Assembly (NCBI GenBank): GCA_900696665.1
Contig: CAADGY010000180.1
Span: forward strand, 1-57,040
Direction: 5' to 3'
Origin: an uncultured Acidobacteriota bacterium
GTDB lineage: Bacteria; Acidobacteriota; Terriglobia; Bryobacterales; Bryobacteraceae
Length of the DNA: 57,040 nucleotides
Shown: piece by piece, positions 18,952 through 28,079 of the stretch
How the letters are laid out: every line of letters begins with the position of its first letter
Position numbering within the stretch: position 1 is the first letter of the stretch
Notes under the pieces: model-generated
Databases searched by the model: none
Seen by the model: only the letters and a program-made list of their open reading frames with translations
Told to the model about the DNA's origin: nothing
Position numbers and translations under genes: made by a program

Positions 18952-19584
18952 ATGACACTGCCACGCCTGTATCCCATCGTGGATCGCGATACGCTGATTC
19001 GAGTTCAATGCTCTGTTCAAACCGCCTTCGAAGTATTGCTGGATAGCGGTTCCCGACTCGTGCAGTTCCGGGTCAAAGGCCATATCGGCCGCACTGAGTT
19101 CGCGGAGTTCGAATGTGCGGCGGAACTCTGCGCGCGCGCGGAGGCGGCACTCATCGTGAACGATCGGGCCGATCTCGCGATGCTGCTCCGCGCGGGGGTT
19201 CATGTCGGCCAGGACGACCTTCCGCCAAAAGACGTGCGGCGCCTGGTAGGCGAAAAACGGTTGCTTGGATTGTCCACCCATAACGAAGAGCAGTTCCGTG
19301 CGGGCATCGCGGAGCCGGTAGACTACCTCGCTTTCGGGCCGATTTTTGCCACCACCACCAAAGAGAACCCGGATCCGGTAGTCGGCTTGGGGATGTTGCG
19401 AATGTTGCGCGGGCTTACTACGAGGCCGCTGGTTGCCATCGGCGGTATCACGCGGGCGAATGCAGCATCCGTGCTGGAAGCGGGCGCCGATTCCGTGGCT
19501 GTCATCGGTGACTTGTATCCCGCTGTCTTTACGCTGGGCGAATTTCGAAAGCGAGTAAATGAATGGCAACAACTCGTCAGGTAG
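18952..19584 (+). CDS. thiE: Thiamine-phosphate synthase
   Basis: 210 residues, the usual ThiE length. It joins HMP-pyrophosphate and thiazole phosphate to make thiamine phosphate. Family motifs are QFRVK (38-42), LIVNDR (67-72), GVHVGQDDL (82-90), GPIF with a TTTK loop (129-137) and AIGGI (162-166). No TPP riboswitch or other thi gene lies next to it; it sits between a DinB-fold gene and a permease, and overlaps the permease start by 22 bp. Confidence 0.93.
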   Translation: MTLPRLYPIVDRDTLIRVQCSVQTAFEVLLDSGSRLVQFRVKGHIGRTEFAEFECAAELCARAEAALIVNDRADLAMLLRAGVHVGQDDLPPKDVRRLVGEKRLLGLSTHNEEQFRAGIAEPVDYLAFGPIFATTTKENPDPVVGLGMLRMLRGLTTRPLVAIGGITRANAASVLEAGADSVAVIGDLYPAVFTLGEFRKRVNEWQQLVR

Positions 19585-20957
19585 ATACCGGGTTCATTAA
19601 AGGGCTCGGCCTGCTGGACTCCACAACACTGGTCATCGGTTCGATGATCGGGTCAGGCATTTTCATTGTCTCGGCCGATATTGCGCGCCAGGTCAATTCG
19701 CCGGGACTGCTGATTCTCCCGTGGCTGGTTACAGCGATCCTGACGATGATTGCGGCGCTCACGTATGGAGAACTGGCCGCCGCCATGCCGCGCGCCGGCG
19801 GCCAGTATATCTATCTGCGGGAAGCCTATGGCCCGCTGTTCGGATTCCTCTATGGGTGGACGTTGTTCCTGGTGATCCAAACAGGAACCGTAGCCGCCGT
19901 GGCCGTCGCCTTTTCGAAGTTCGTTGGTGTGTTCTTTCCTTCCATCTCCGCAACCAACTACGTGATACGCGCGGCAGGCATTCAGATCAATACACAACAG
20001 GCGCTGGCAATCGGCGTCATCGTGCTGCTGACGGCGGTGAATACCCGAGGGATTCACACGGGCGCCGTGGTGCAGAACATCTTCACATTCGCCAAAACCG
20101 CGGCACTGCTTGGCTTGATTGTGCTGGGCTTTCTGGCGGGCCGGGATGCGGCTGCTATCGAAGCGAACTTCACCGATTTCTGGCGGGGCGCCGATTGGAA
20201 TTGGACCGTGATTCGCATCGTTGGAGTGGCCATGGTGGGAGCGTTGTTCGCCTCCGATGCGTGGAACAATGTCACCTTCACGGCGGGAGAGATCCGGAAC
20301 CCCCGGCGCAACCTGCCGCTCTCCCTTGCAATCGGTGTAGGAATTGTTTCGCTGCTATACCTCGCCTGTAATTTCGTATACCTTACCGCACTTCCTCTGG
20401 ATGCGATTCAGAGCGCCCCGGAAGATCGGGTAGCCACCGCCGCGGCGGCGCGCGTATTCGGGCCCGTGGCAGTGCAGTTCATGGCCGCCGCGATCATGAT
20501 TTCTACCTTCGGGTGTGCGAATGGAATGCTACTGGCGGGCGCGCGGGTCTATTACGCGATGGCTCGTGATGGTCTGTTTTTCCGCCAGGTGGCGAAGCTC
20601 CACCCCGTCCACCGCACGCCCGTCGTCTCGCTGGTATTCCAGTGCATCTGGACATGCGTACTGACACTCACCGGAACTTACAGCGATCTGCTGGACTATG
20701 TTATATTCGCAGTTCTGCTCTTCTACATCCTGACGATCGGAGGAGTGTTTGTGCTCCGCCGCACAAGGCCTGGAATGGAGCGGCCCTACCGTGCGTTCGG
20801 ATACCCCGTGCTTCCGGCTGTCTACATGGTATGTGCGGGGTTGATTGAAGTTCTGCTGCTGCTATATAAGCCGAGCTATACATGGCCGGGACTAGGAATC
20901 GTGCTTCTTGGCATCCCAGTCTATCTTTTGTGGCGGAGAAGAGAGGCTCTTCAATGA
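19563..20957 (+). CDS. APC-superfamily amino-acid permease
   Basis: 464 residues with about 12 membrane helices. The first helix carries the substrate-binding GSMIGSGIFIV; later motifs are MPRAGGQYIYLREAYG and AARVFGPVAVQFM. It resembles APA/LAT-type amino-acid/polyamine transporters. Its start overlaps thiE by 22 bp and its stop overlaps the next permease start (ATGA), giving a coupled thiE-permease-permease run. Substrate not readable. Confidence 0.92.
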   Translation: MATTRQVDTGFIKGLGLLDSTTLVIGSMIGSGIFIVSADIARQVNSPGLLILPWLVTAILTMIAALTYGELAAAMPRAGGQYIYLREAYGPLFGFLYGWTLFLVIQTGTVAAVAVAFSKFVGVFFPSISATNYVIRAAGIQINTQQALAIGVIVLLTAVNTRGIHTGAVVQNIFTFAKTAALLGLIVLGFLAGRDAAAIEANFTDFWRGADWNWTVIRIVGVAMVGALFASDAWNNVTFTAGEIRNPRRNLPLSLAIGVGIVSLLYLACNFVYLTALPLDAIQSAPEDRVATAAAARVFGPVAVQFMAAAIMISTFGCANGMLLAGARVYYAMARDGLFFRQVAKLHPVHRTPVVSLVFQCIWTCVLTLTGTYSDLLDYVIFAVLLFYILTIGGVFVLRRTRPGMERPYRAFGYPVLPAVYMVCAGLIEVLLLLYKPSYTWPGLGIVLLGIPVYLLWRRREALQ

Positions 20958-22414
20958 GTTTATTCGTAACGAAACCCTTGAGCCGCATCATCGCCGAGTC
21001 GGAAGGCGGCGAGCATACATTGAAGCGCTCGCTGAGCGCCACGCAACTCGTAGCACTTGGCATCGGCGCCATCATCGGAGCGGGCCTGTTCTCGTTAACG
21101 GGAATCGCCGCCGCGGAGAATGCCGGTCCGGCTGTGGTGATTTCTTTCCTGCTGGCAGCGGTCGGCTGTGCTTTCGCCGGGATGTGTTACAGCGAGTTCT
21201 CAACGATGATTCCGATTGCGGGCAGCGCCTACACGTACTCGTACGCCACCATGGGCGAGTTTTTGGCATGGATCATCGGCTGGGACCTGGTGCTGGAATA
21301 CGCGGTGGGCGCCGCTACAGTTTCGGTAAGCTGGTCGGCCTATGTGGTGTCTTTCTTACACGATATAGGGATACACCTGCCTCCCCAGTTAACCGCATCG
21401 CCGTTTGAGCCTTTGAAGATGTCCGATGGCACACTGGTGCACGGGATCATCAACCTGCCCGCGGTATTCATCGTGGTGGTTGTTTCGCTGCTGTTGATGA
21501 TCGGAATCCAGGAATCCGCCCGTGTGAACTCGCTTATCGTGGTCATCAAAGTCTCGGTGGTGGTGGTGTTCATCATAGTCGGATATAACTACATCAACCC
21601 GTCGAACTATACTCCTTTCATTCCACAGAACACGGGCGTTTTCGGGGAGTACGGCTGGAGCGGAATCGTTCGCGCGGCTGGCGTCATCTTTTTCGCCTAC
21701 ATCGGATTCGACGCTGTTTCGACGGCCGCTCAGGAAGCGCGGAATCCTCAGAGGACTATGCCCATCGGCATTATCGGCTCACTCGTCATTTGTACGATTC
21801 TCTATGTCCTGTTCGCGTGGGTGATGACGGGCATGGTGAACTACAAAGATCTGCGAGTAGCGGCTCCCGTAGCACTGGCAATCGACCAGACCCCGTATCC
21901 ATGGCTCGCCGGGCTGATCAAGTTGGCCATTATCGCGGGTTTCACGTCGGTCATCCTCGTGATGCTTTTGGGACAATCTCGCGTGTTCTTCTCCATGTCA
22001 CGGGATGGGCTGTTGCCGAAGATCTTCTCTGACATTCATCCGAAATGGAGCACGCCCTACAGATCGAACCTGCTGTTCATGGTGTTTGTGAGTCTCTTTT
22101 CCGCCTTTGCTCCTATCTCAGTAGTCGGTCATATGACCAGTATTGGGACGCTGTTCGCATTCAGCCTGGTTTGCGCGGGCATTCTCGTCATGCGCCGGAC
22201 ACATCCGGATCTTGCAAGACCGTTTCGTACGCCCCTTGTCCCGCTGGTGCCGATTCTCGGTATCCTCGTGAATATTTTTCTAATGTACGGGCTGGGATGG
22301 GAAAATTGGTTGCGCCTTTTCGTGTGGCTGGTTATCGGCCTGGTGATTTATTTCACTTACAGCCGGTATCACAGCAACCTGGCGCGCCATCCGCAAACCG
22401 ATAAAACTGTCTAG
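20954..22414 (+). CDS. APC-superfamily (CAT-type) amino-acid permease
   Basis: 486 residues from ATG 20954, which overlaps the stop of the preceding permease. About 12-13 helices, with GIGAIIGAGLFSLTG in the first, YTYSYATMGEFLAWIIGWDL and FFAYIGFDAVSTAAQEARNP, as in YfnA-like cationic amino-acid transporters. Adjacent ggt could supply substrate amino acids. The last gene before the decayed island. Confidence 0.93.
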   Translation: MSLFVTKPLSRIIAESEGGEHTLKRSLSATQLVALGIGAIIGAGLFSLTGIAAAENAGPAVVISFLLAAVGCAFAGMCYSEFSTMIPIAGSAYTYSYATMGEFLAWIIGWDLVLEYAVGAATVSVSWSAYVVSFLHDIGIHLPPQLTASPFEPLKMSDGTLVHGIINLPAVFIVVVVSLLLMIGIQESARVNSLIVVIKVSVVVVFIIVGYNYINPSNYTPFIPQNTGVFGEYGWSGIVRAAGVIFFAYIGFDAVSTAAQEARNPQRTMPIGIIGSLVICTILYVLFAWVMTGMVNYKDLRVAAPVALAIDQTPYPWLAGLIKLAIIAGFTSVILVMLLGQSRVFFSMSRDGLLPKIFSDIHPKWSTPYRSNLLFMVFVSLFSAFAPISVVGHMTSIGTLFAFSLVCAGILVMRRTHPDLARPFRTPLVPLVPILGILVNIFLMYGLGWENWLRLFVWLVIGLVIYFTYSRYHSNLARHPQTDKTV

Positions 22415-22428
22415 TGCTACTGTGTCTA

Positions 22429-22460
22429 GATAAAACAATTCTGTGTAGAATTGTTTTATC
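22429..22460. repeat. Perfect AT-rich inverted repeat, 14-bp arms
   Basis: GATAAAACAATTCT (22429-22442), loop GTGT, AGAATTGTTTTATC (22447-22460). The GATAAAAC core also occurs directly repeated at 22400-22407, inside the end of the permease gene. It lacks a following T-run and is AT-rich, so it is not a typical terminator. It sits at the junction with recombinase remnants and may be a recombination site or element end. Confidence 0.8.
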
Positions 22461-22523
22461 GTTCACGCCGCTCCGCGCGAGATCCACAGGCGAAGCGCTT
22501 TACGGCATATATAGACGGCCCGG

Positions 22524-22655
22524 CGAATTCAGGCGCACTTGCGTCACGCCTCGCCGGCCGTCACCCTGGAGAAGTACATGAAGCAGATTCCGGAGAGCAT
22601 TCGCCGGGCCGTGGAGCGCCTGCGCGAGACGCTGATGGAGCGGACGGGGCAGTAG
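22524..22655 (+). pseudogene. C-terminal remnant of a tyrosine recombinase (phage integrase family)
   Basis: This frame, with no start of its own, reads IQAHLRHASPAVTLEKYMKQ then IPESIRRAVERL and stops at TAG 22653-22655. The H-x-x-H-AS...T..Y layout, with the catalytic Tyr in EKYMK, is that of the last block of XerC/D-type integrases. The rest of the gene (about 300 residues) is absent. The left edge is approximate. Confidence 0.7.
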
Positions 22656-22732
22656 GATGGTTTCGTGAAGCGCGGCATGGACCTCGTCCGGCAGCTACTG
22701 CCAATCGAAGATCGAGAGATTGGCAAGGGACC

Positions 22733-23091
22733 ATGTCCGAGGCAGAACTTCATGTGCTATATGCCCGGATGCGTGGAGGAGCGCTGCATAAGGCCCGCTG
22801 CGGCGAACTGATTATCCCGCTGCCAGCCGGTCTCGTGTACGACTCACAGGGGCGAGTGATCCCGGACCCCGCTTTGCCCGAGCATTCGTGTACGGCCGGA
22901 ATCAAAGCCGGGCGAAGCCAGACGGGAGTAGACGATGCTCGCACCCGGTGCGGCAAGAGCAGTAGCGCACGATTCTTAGGGATGCCCATCCAGGCTACGT
23001 CACCTGGCAAGATTTCGAAGAAAACCTTTGCCGTCTGAAGGAGACGATCGCCGGCTACGGGACGCCGGGGAGGCTTGCCAGGCAACGTTAA
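22733..23091 (+). pseudogene. Internally deleted serine recombinase (resolvase/invertase large type)
   Basis: From 22733 the frame reads MSEAELHVLYARMRGG, then ELIIPLPAGLVYDSQGRV and IPDP, matching the segment that links the resolvase and recombinase domains in large serine recombinases. The match breaks near 22870 and resumes in another frame at 22981 as DAHPGYVTWQDFEENLCRL, ending at TAA 23089-23091. The intervening DNA is far too short for the missing residues, and the N-terminal catalytic domain is absent. It is a relic, not a gene. Confidence 0.75.
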
Positions 23092-24209
23092 GTAAGGACA
23101 GTGCCAGTTACCGTGGTATCGTAGCCGGCGAACACCTCAAGCTGCCGGCGCAGAGTTGCGAGTTGGAGCACGTCAAGGAAGGACTGTACCGCCGGCAGTT
23201 GCAGGATCCGCCTCCGCATCACCAGATCGTATCGCTCGCTCTTGAGAGGAATGAAGTCGAGTTCAAACGCCTGCGCAGCCGCTCGCGTGGCAATGCAGCA
23301 GTCCGCGTCACCGGCGGCGACCGCATAGGCTGCGGCCAAATGACCGTACGCTTCAACCTGATAACCACGCACGCGGCCAGGGGCCAGGCCTGCCTCTTTC
23401 AGGAGGCGGTCTGCCAATGCCCGAGCGCCTGAGCCCACTTCCCGGTTGACAAACTGTACACTCCTGCTTGCGAGATGTTCAATCTTTGAGATGCGCTTCG
23501 GGTTGGCAGGAGCGACGACCAGACCCTCCTCCCACCGAGCGAACGTGATGACGGCAAGGTCCTCATTCGGGAAGTGCTGGCGCAGGTATGGCAGGTTGAA
23601 CTCACCGGTCCCGGGGTCCTCGAGGTGAGAGCCGGCGATGTGTGTGACGCCCTCCTTAAGCCACGCCAGAGCGAGCTTGCTCGACGCCGCGGCCGGGACA
23701 ACTTCGATACCCGTGGTCTTTTCCACTACGGCTGCGAGGAGGCTGGTTGCCGGATCGCACCCGGCAACAATCAGGCGCTTCTGAAAAGCATTGTCGCGCG
23801 TGACTGGAACAACATTGGCTCTCACTCCCATTCGTCCCTGGCGCGAAATCACTCCGTCGGCCTCCGGCAAATAGTAAGGTGAGGCGCTCACTGGCACGCT
23901 TACCCAACGTTCGCCGACCTGGCAAAGGCGTGCTGGCTGGCCCTTGCCGGCCCCGCGGGCGCTGAGAACCCGAGTCGCCAGGGGCGAGGCAGCCTTCGGA
24001 GCCCCCACTGGCAGTGAGAAGATCTCTTCAACGTAGACCTCCAGTTCCCGAGCCAATCTCAACGACACCTCCGTGTTTGGAACGTACGTGCCTGCCTCCA
24101 TCGCATAGATGGTTTGGCGGCTCACTGCGACGCGCTGAGCCAGTTCGGCTGCGCTGAGACCCCGGCTCTTCCGGACCGCTGCCAGTCGATTCTGAATATG
24201 GTGGGACAT
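23088..24209 (-). CDS. HTH regulator with periplasmic-binding-protein-like effector domain
   Basis: 373 residues. Residues 5-60 are an Xre-type helix-turn-helix (LAAVRKSRGLSAAELAQRVA, VSRQTIYAMEAG). Residues about 130-340 match the PBP-like (PF12727) domain related to molybdate/tungstate-type binding proteins (SLLAAVVEKTTGIEV, SGARALADRLLKEAGL, AYGHLAAAYAVAAGDADCC). It should bind DNA and a small ligand in the cytoplasm. It lies immediately downstream of, and on the same strand as, the giant TonB receptor gene (15 bp apart), so it probably controls that receptor. It is the intact cargo of an otherwise decayed island. Confidence 0.88.
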   Translation of the reverse strand: MSHHIQNRLAAVRKSRGLSAAELAQRVAVSRQTIYAMEAGTYVPNTEVSLRLARELEVYVEEIFSLPVGAPKAASPLATRVLSARGAGKGQPARLCQVGERWVSVPVSASPYYLPEADGVISRQGRMGVRANVVPVTRDNAFQKRLIVAGCDPATSLLAAVVEKTTGIEVVPAAASSKLALAWLKEGVTHIAGSHLEDPGTGEFNLPYLRQHFPNEDLAVITFARWEEGLVVAPANPKRISKIEHLASRSVQFVNREVGSGARALADRLLKEAGLAPGRVRGYQVEAYGHLAAAYAVAAGDADCCIATRAAAQAFELDFIPLKSERYDLVMRRRILQLPAVQSFLDVLQLATLRRQLEVFAGYDTTVTGTVLT

Positions 24210-24224
24210 GCGAGTTGTTCGTTC

Positions 24225-27200
24225 TCAGAATTGGAGCTTCAGCACGAATTCGAAGACGCGAGGATCGAGAGCGGTAGTGATCGTTCCAAACGCTGCCGTT
24301 CCAAATGCTCCATTCGGGTTCCTCAACGGAGGAGTGTTGGTCACGTTAAACGCTTCCGCCCGAAACTCGGTCCTGAAGCGCTCGGTGACCGTGAACGTCT
24401 TGCCGGCCATGAGATCGATGGTACGATAGCCGGGGCCTCGAACCGGATTACGCGAGCTGTTTCCGATAGCAAACTGCCGCGCAGCCGTGAAGGCGGATGT
24501 GTTGAACCAGTGTGCTGTGCTGCGCTGATCGGCCGGCAGGTTGGGATCGCGAAGGCGGTTCGGCCGCTGAATGCCAAATCCGGCGAAGGCGTTCAGGTTA
24601 GGCTGCTGCGTCACCGCGATCGGGCTGCCCGACTGTGCCCGCAGAAGTCCTGCCAGCCGCCAGCGGCCGCCCAGCACGTCTCTCCAGCCGCGCAATCCAA
24701 ACCGGCGGCCGAGTCCGATAGGAAGTTCATAAATGAAGCCGCTCGAAAGAATGTGTGGAATGTTCCCAGTAGAAACATCCTTCTCCAGGCGCCGGTTGTA
24801 GCTGTCAGCCGCCTGATAACTCGTGACAGGGCCGGTGAGGATCGCCGCATCGAACACGGCGCCGGCATCGTCAATCAGCCGCGAGAAGGTGTAGGCTGCC
24901 GAGAAGGTCAGCCCTTGCGCGAGCCGCTTCTCCACGAGCGATTGCAGTGAGTGGTACGTGGAATGGCCGACGTTATTCCGGTACAGCGTCACGGTGGTGA
25001 AGCGTGGGAACGGCCGCAGCAACTGCTGGCGAGCAATGGTACGCCGGCCCAGCGAGGATTCGATCGGTATCTCACCGAAGAACGGATTCGAAACCAGCTC
25101 GGTGAGCTGCGATCCCAGCGCCAGTTGGTCCGCGCGCAATTGGTTCAAGTTCACGTCGGGCACGCCCAGATTGGTAAGCTTCGAGCCCAGATATCCCACC
25201 GCGATGCTCCAGTTCTCCCCGAACGTCTTCTGCACTGACAGATTCCATTGCTGAGCGTAACCGCTCTTCTGATCGCGCTGAACGCCAAAGACCCCCTGCC
25301 CCAGGCCGCTGTTCGAATTCGGCTCATCGACGCCGATCGTAGGCCCTTGCGAAAGGACGAACGCCGGGTTGATGTTATCGAGCGAGGTCTGCTGCACGGT
25401 ACGCACGAATGGGAAGAGCGGCGTGGTGAAGGGTGTGGTGATGCCGGCCTGTTCGATCCACGTCATACCGTAGCCAGCGCGAATCGCGAATGAATCGGAG
25501 ACTCGAAACGCCAGTCCAACACGTGGCCCGAAGTTGCCCAACTCGAGGTTCCGGGCAGTGCGTGGAAGACCGTTTTGTCCCAGGAAATCGAGTTGCTGCG
25601 TCCGCAAATTAAACACTGCGCCGCGATCATTGACCACCGTTGACGGGAAATTGAGTGTGTAACGAACACCGAGGTTCAAACTCAGCCGGCGGTTTGCCCG
25701 GAAATCGTCTTGAAGGTAGAACTCCGCGATAGTAGCCCGTGGCTGCAGGACCTCCTTCTGCACGTCGATCCGAAACTGCTGAACCTGGCCCAGTAGGAGG
25801 GATGCAATACTGTCGCCGGTGCTCGGCAATGGCGTTCCCGCGGACGACAGGCCCGCTGTCAGAAGGTTGGTGAATTGGAAGTTCCCGGTGGGACTGGACG
25901 GCTGGAGCACATCCAAAGTCTGACGCCGGATGTCGGTTCCAAACTTGAGGCTATGCCGGTTCGAAACCCAGGTGAGGTTGTCGATGAACTGCGTGACCGA
26001 GGTCGTGAAAACAGCGTTGCCGTTCGCTGGCGGTCCGAGGAGCTGGTACCCGACGATGTCATACGTCGGCAGCGTGTCCGCGAAGGATGATGCGGGGATA
26101 TTCGGAATCCCTGAGACGTCCGACGCCGGGCGCCCCGTGCGCAGTGAACTGCGGCAGAAGCCGCGGCGGGTGTAGCCGAATCGAACTTGATTCGCCCGGG
26201 TCGCACCGATGGTCCAGTTGTGTTCCGCCACAACGCTGTCCGCGCGTGTCAGCGTGTCCCCCACAACGCCGGAGGCAATGTTGCCGCTTCCCTCGGGCAA
26301 AGGCGTGACTGGCCGCGAGAAATCGCGCAGATAGGTGTATCGCCCAAAGAGGCGGTGACGGCTTCCAAAGTACCGATCGAGGCGCGTGCCGGATTGGTCC
26401 TGCGAGACATCCTCGTTGCCCACACGGCGGTAGTTGTTGGCGGTGGCCTCGGCGCCGCTCCCTGTGAACACGTTCGGGACGGGGTACCGGCTGAGAACCC
26501 GGCGCGTTGCCGCATCAAAGCGCGTGGATGGAATCGTGTTTCCAGGAAAAGGGCTGCGAGTGTAAGCGGATTCGGCCAGCCGCGTGGTTGCCGGGTCGTA
26601 GATGGGGATGGCGAACCGCCCGGACCGCTGCGCACTCGTGGGGACCGTGCTGGTGCGAACCGTTCCATTTTCAAGACGGGTACCCTGCCAATCGACGAAG
26701 AAAAACGTGCGGTTCCTCTGAATCGGCCCGCCTAGAACGAACCCGTATTGGTTTCGCCGGAAGCGGGGCTTCGGCCCGGCTGGGGCGAACAGGTTGCGCG
26801 CGTTCAAGGCTTCGTTGCGGAGAAACTCGAACAGCGTGCCGTGCAGATCGTTGCCGCCGGACTTCTGATTCACCATGATCACGCCGCCGTTGGCGCGACC
26901 GTACTCGGCGGAGTAGCTGTTGGCCTCGACACGGAACTCCTCGATGGCATCGATGATGGGGAAGTAGGCCACCTGCCCGGGTTCCGGCTGGAGGACGCTG
27001 ATTCCGTCATAAATGTACTCGCTCACCCGAGGCCGGCTGCCGTTAATGCGCGGCAGGGTAGACCCGGGTGGCAGATTCACCCCAGGGGATAACGCGATCA
27101 GCGGCACGAAGTTGCGGCCGTCCAGCGGTAGGTTGGCGACCTTCTCCTCTTCGACCGTAAAGCGGACGGTCCCGCGCGCCGCCTGCAACAGTGGCGCTTC

Positions 27201-27596
27201 GGCAGTCACCTCAACGGCTTGAGACAGATCTCCAATCTGGAGCGTCAGGTCCAGTCCGACCTGGTCACCTACGCGGAGCACGACGCCGTCACGCTTCAGG
27301 ACAGCAAAGCCTGGCTTCGTCACCGCCAGTTGGTACGAGCCCGGCGGCAGTGCGAAGAAGTGGTACTCGCCAATTGGCGACGTGTTGAGACGCGCCTGCA
27401 CTTGTGTGCCAGCATTGATCAGTTCCACAACCGCTGAATCAACGGGCATACCCGCAGGGTCGCGAACGGTTCCAAACAACTCAGCCTTGGTTGCTTGAGG
27501 CAATGCAAAATCCACACAACCCAGCCCGGCACCCAACAACAGGATCCACTGAATTACCTTCGTTCGGGTAGATACTCTCATAAATGACATTGTCAT
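24225..27596 (-). CDS. Oar-like TonB-dependent receptor with N-terminal carboxypeptidase-regulatory domain
   Basis: 1123 residues from ATG 27596; ATG 27590 and 27581 are close alternatives, and the frame further upstream is YhcG relic. A signal peptide (VIQWILLLGAGLGC) is followed by a carboxypeptidase-regulatory-like beta-sandwich (about 40-130; LFGTVRDPAGMPVDSAVVEL), a plug (about 140-280; LPLDGRNFVPLIALSPGVN, YSAEYGRANGGVIMV) and a beta-barrel ending in the aromatic LKLQF needed for outer-membrane insertion. No TonB box is clear. It should take up or bind a large nutrient at the outer membrane. It pairs with the HTH/PBP regulator. Confidence 0.92.
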   Translation of the reverse strand: MTMSFMRVSTRTKVIQWILLLGAGLGCVDFALPQATKAELFGTVRDPAGMPVDSAVVELINAGTQVQARLNTSPIGEYHFFALPPGSYQLAVTKPGFAVLKRDGVVLRVGDQVGLDLTLQIGDLSQAVEVTAEAPLLQAARGTVRFTVEEEKVANLPLDGRNFVPLIALSPGVNLPPGSTLPRINGSRPRVSEYIYDGISVLQPEPGQVAYFPIIDAIEEFRVEANSYSAEYGRANGGVIMVNQKSGGNDLHGTLFEFLRNEALNARNLFAPAGPKPRFRRNQYGFVLGGPIQRNRTFFFVDWQGTRLENGTVRTSTVPTSAQRSGRFAIPIYDPATTRLAESAYTRSPFPGNTIPSTRFDAATRRVLSRYPVPNVFTGSGAEATANNYRRVGNEDVSQDQSGTRLDRYFGSRHRLFGRYTYLRDFSRPVTPLPEGSGNIASGVVGDTLTRADSVVAEHNWTIGATRANQVRFGYTRRGFCRSSLRTGRPASDVSGIPNIPASSFADTLPTYDIVGYQLLGPPANGNAVFTTSVTQFIDNLTWVSNRHSLKFGTDIRRQTLDVLQPSSPTGNFQFTNLLTAGLSSAGTPLPSTGDSIASLLLGQVQQFRIDVQKEVLQPRATIAEFYLQDDFRANRRLSLNLGVRYTLNFPSTVVNDRGAVFNLRTQQLDFLGQNGLPRTARNLELGNFGPRVGLAFRVSDSFAIRAGYGMTWIEQAGITTPFTTPLFPFVRTVQQTSLDNINPAFVLSQGPTIGVDEPNSNSGLGQGVFGVQRDQKSGYAQQWNLSVQKTFGENWSIAVGYLGSKLTNLGVPDVNLNQLRADQLALGSQLTELVSNPFFGEIPIESSLGRRTIARQQLLRPFPRFTTVTLYRNNVGHSTYHSLQSLVEKRLAQGLTFSAAYTFSRLIDDAGAVFDAAILTGPVTSYQAADSYNRRLEKDVSTGNIPHILSSGFIYELPIGLGRRFGLRGWRDVLGGRWRLAGLLRAQSGSPIAVTQQPNLNAFAGFGIQRPNRLRDPNLPADQRSTAHWFNTSAFTAARQFAIGNSSRNPVRGPGYRTIDLMAGKTFTVTERFRTEFRAEAFNVTNTPPLRNPNGAFGTAAFGTITTALDPRVFEFVLKLQF
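27584..27596. promoter_or_regulatory. Candidate operator over the receptor start
   Basis: ATGACA-T-TGTCAT is a perfect 6+1+6 palindrome that contains the first start codons of the receptor gene. Its place and symmetry suit an Xre-type repressor such as the adjacent HTH/PBP protein, which is inferred. Confidence 0.35.
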
Positions 27597-27683
27597 GTTA
27601 ACACGACACCGGCAGTCCTTAGACGTCTGAATCCCGCAAACGTGCCGGCACATGCCGTGGTGGTCATGGCGGTGGCGGCAATT

Positions 27684-28045
27684 CTTGCCGGCATACTCGG
27701 GGCGGAAGACGGTGGCGTTTACCTCAGCCACGATGAAGGTTCGGAGCTCGAAGTGGCGGAACAGCAGGTCGAGGCGATAGTCTTCGCCTCCGGCCTCCAA
27801 CGGCACCCGACTTCCGGCAAAGGCAACGCCGGAGCCGAGTTCCAGAGGAATTGCCGCCGGTAATCGAGGAGGCCTCGTTCGATATCGCGCTCACAGGCGT
27901 CCTTGTCGAGAAGCGCGACCCCAAAGTTCGGGATGGCTTTGCCATGGCAGCGGTACAGATCCGATTCAATTGGTAGAACGAGGACGTTGCGGTTCCACGC
28001 ATGGATTGAGGTTGCTGCGCGCACCAAAGGCGCTCTTCGCTGGTC
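27684..28045 (-). pseudogene. YhcG/DUF1016 PD-(D/E)XK nuclease-family relic, frameshifted
   Basis: Reading leftward, one frame gives HAWNRNVLVLPIESDLY, CHGKAIPNFGVAL and ERDIERGLLDYRRQFL. It then continues one base out of frame near 27845 as LELGSGVAFAGSRVPLEAGG, EDYRLDLLFRHFELRTFIV and FRPEYAGK. This order matches the YhcG family (WSRNVL, GKAITNF, ERDLE, FLLELG, IDLLFYH, PEYAGK). The stretch between GVAL and LDKD lacks the usual KDPY-FDFL segment, and the family's C-terminus is missing. It is a degraded gene. Bases 27597-27683 and 28046-28079 hold nothing I can identify. Confidence 0.75.
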
Positions 28046-28079
28046 TGAATTTTTGGCGCAGTTGGGGCTCAAAAGCGGT

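Noticed and set aside
22429..22460. Inverted repeat as a Rho-independent terminator of the permease
   Set aside because: The stem is AT-rich and lacks a following T-run on either strand.
22415..22740. Duplicate of the tRNA-Thr 3' end as an attachment site
   Set aside because: No stretch matching the T arm or acceptor end was seen at the left side of the island.
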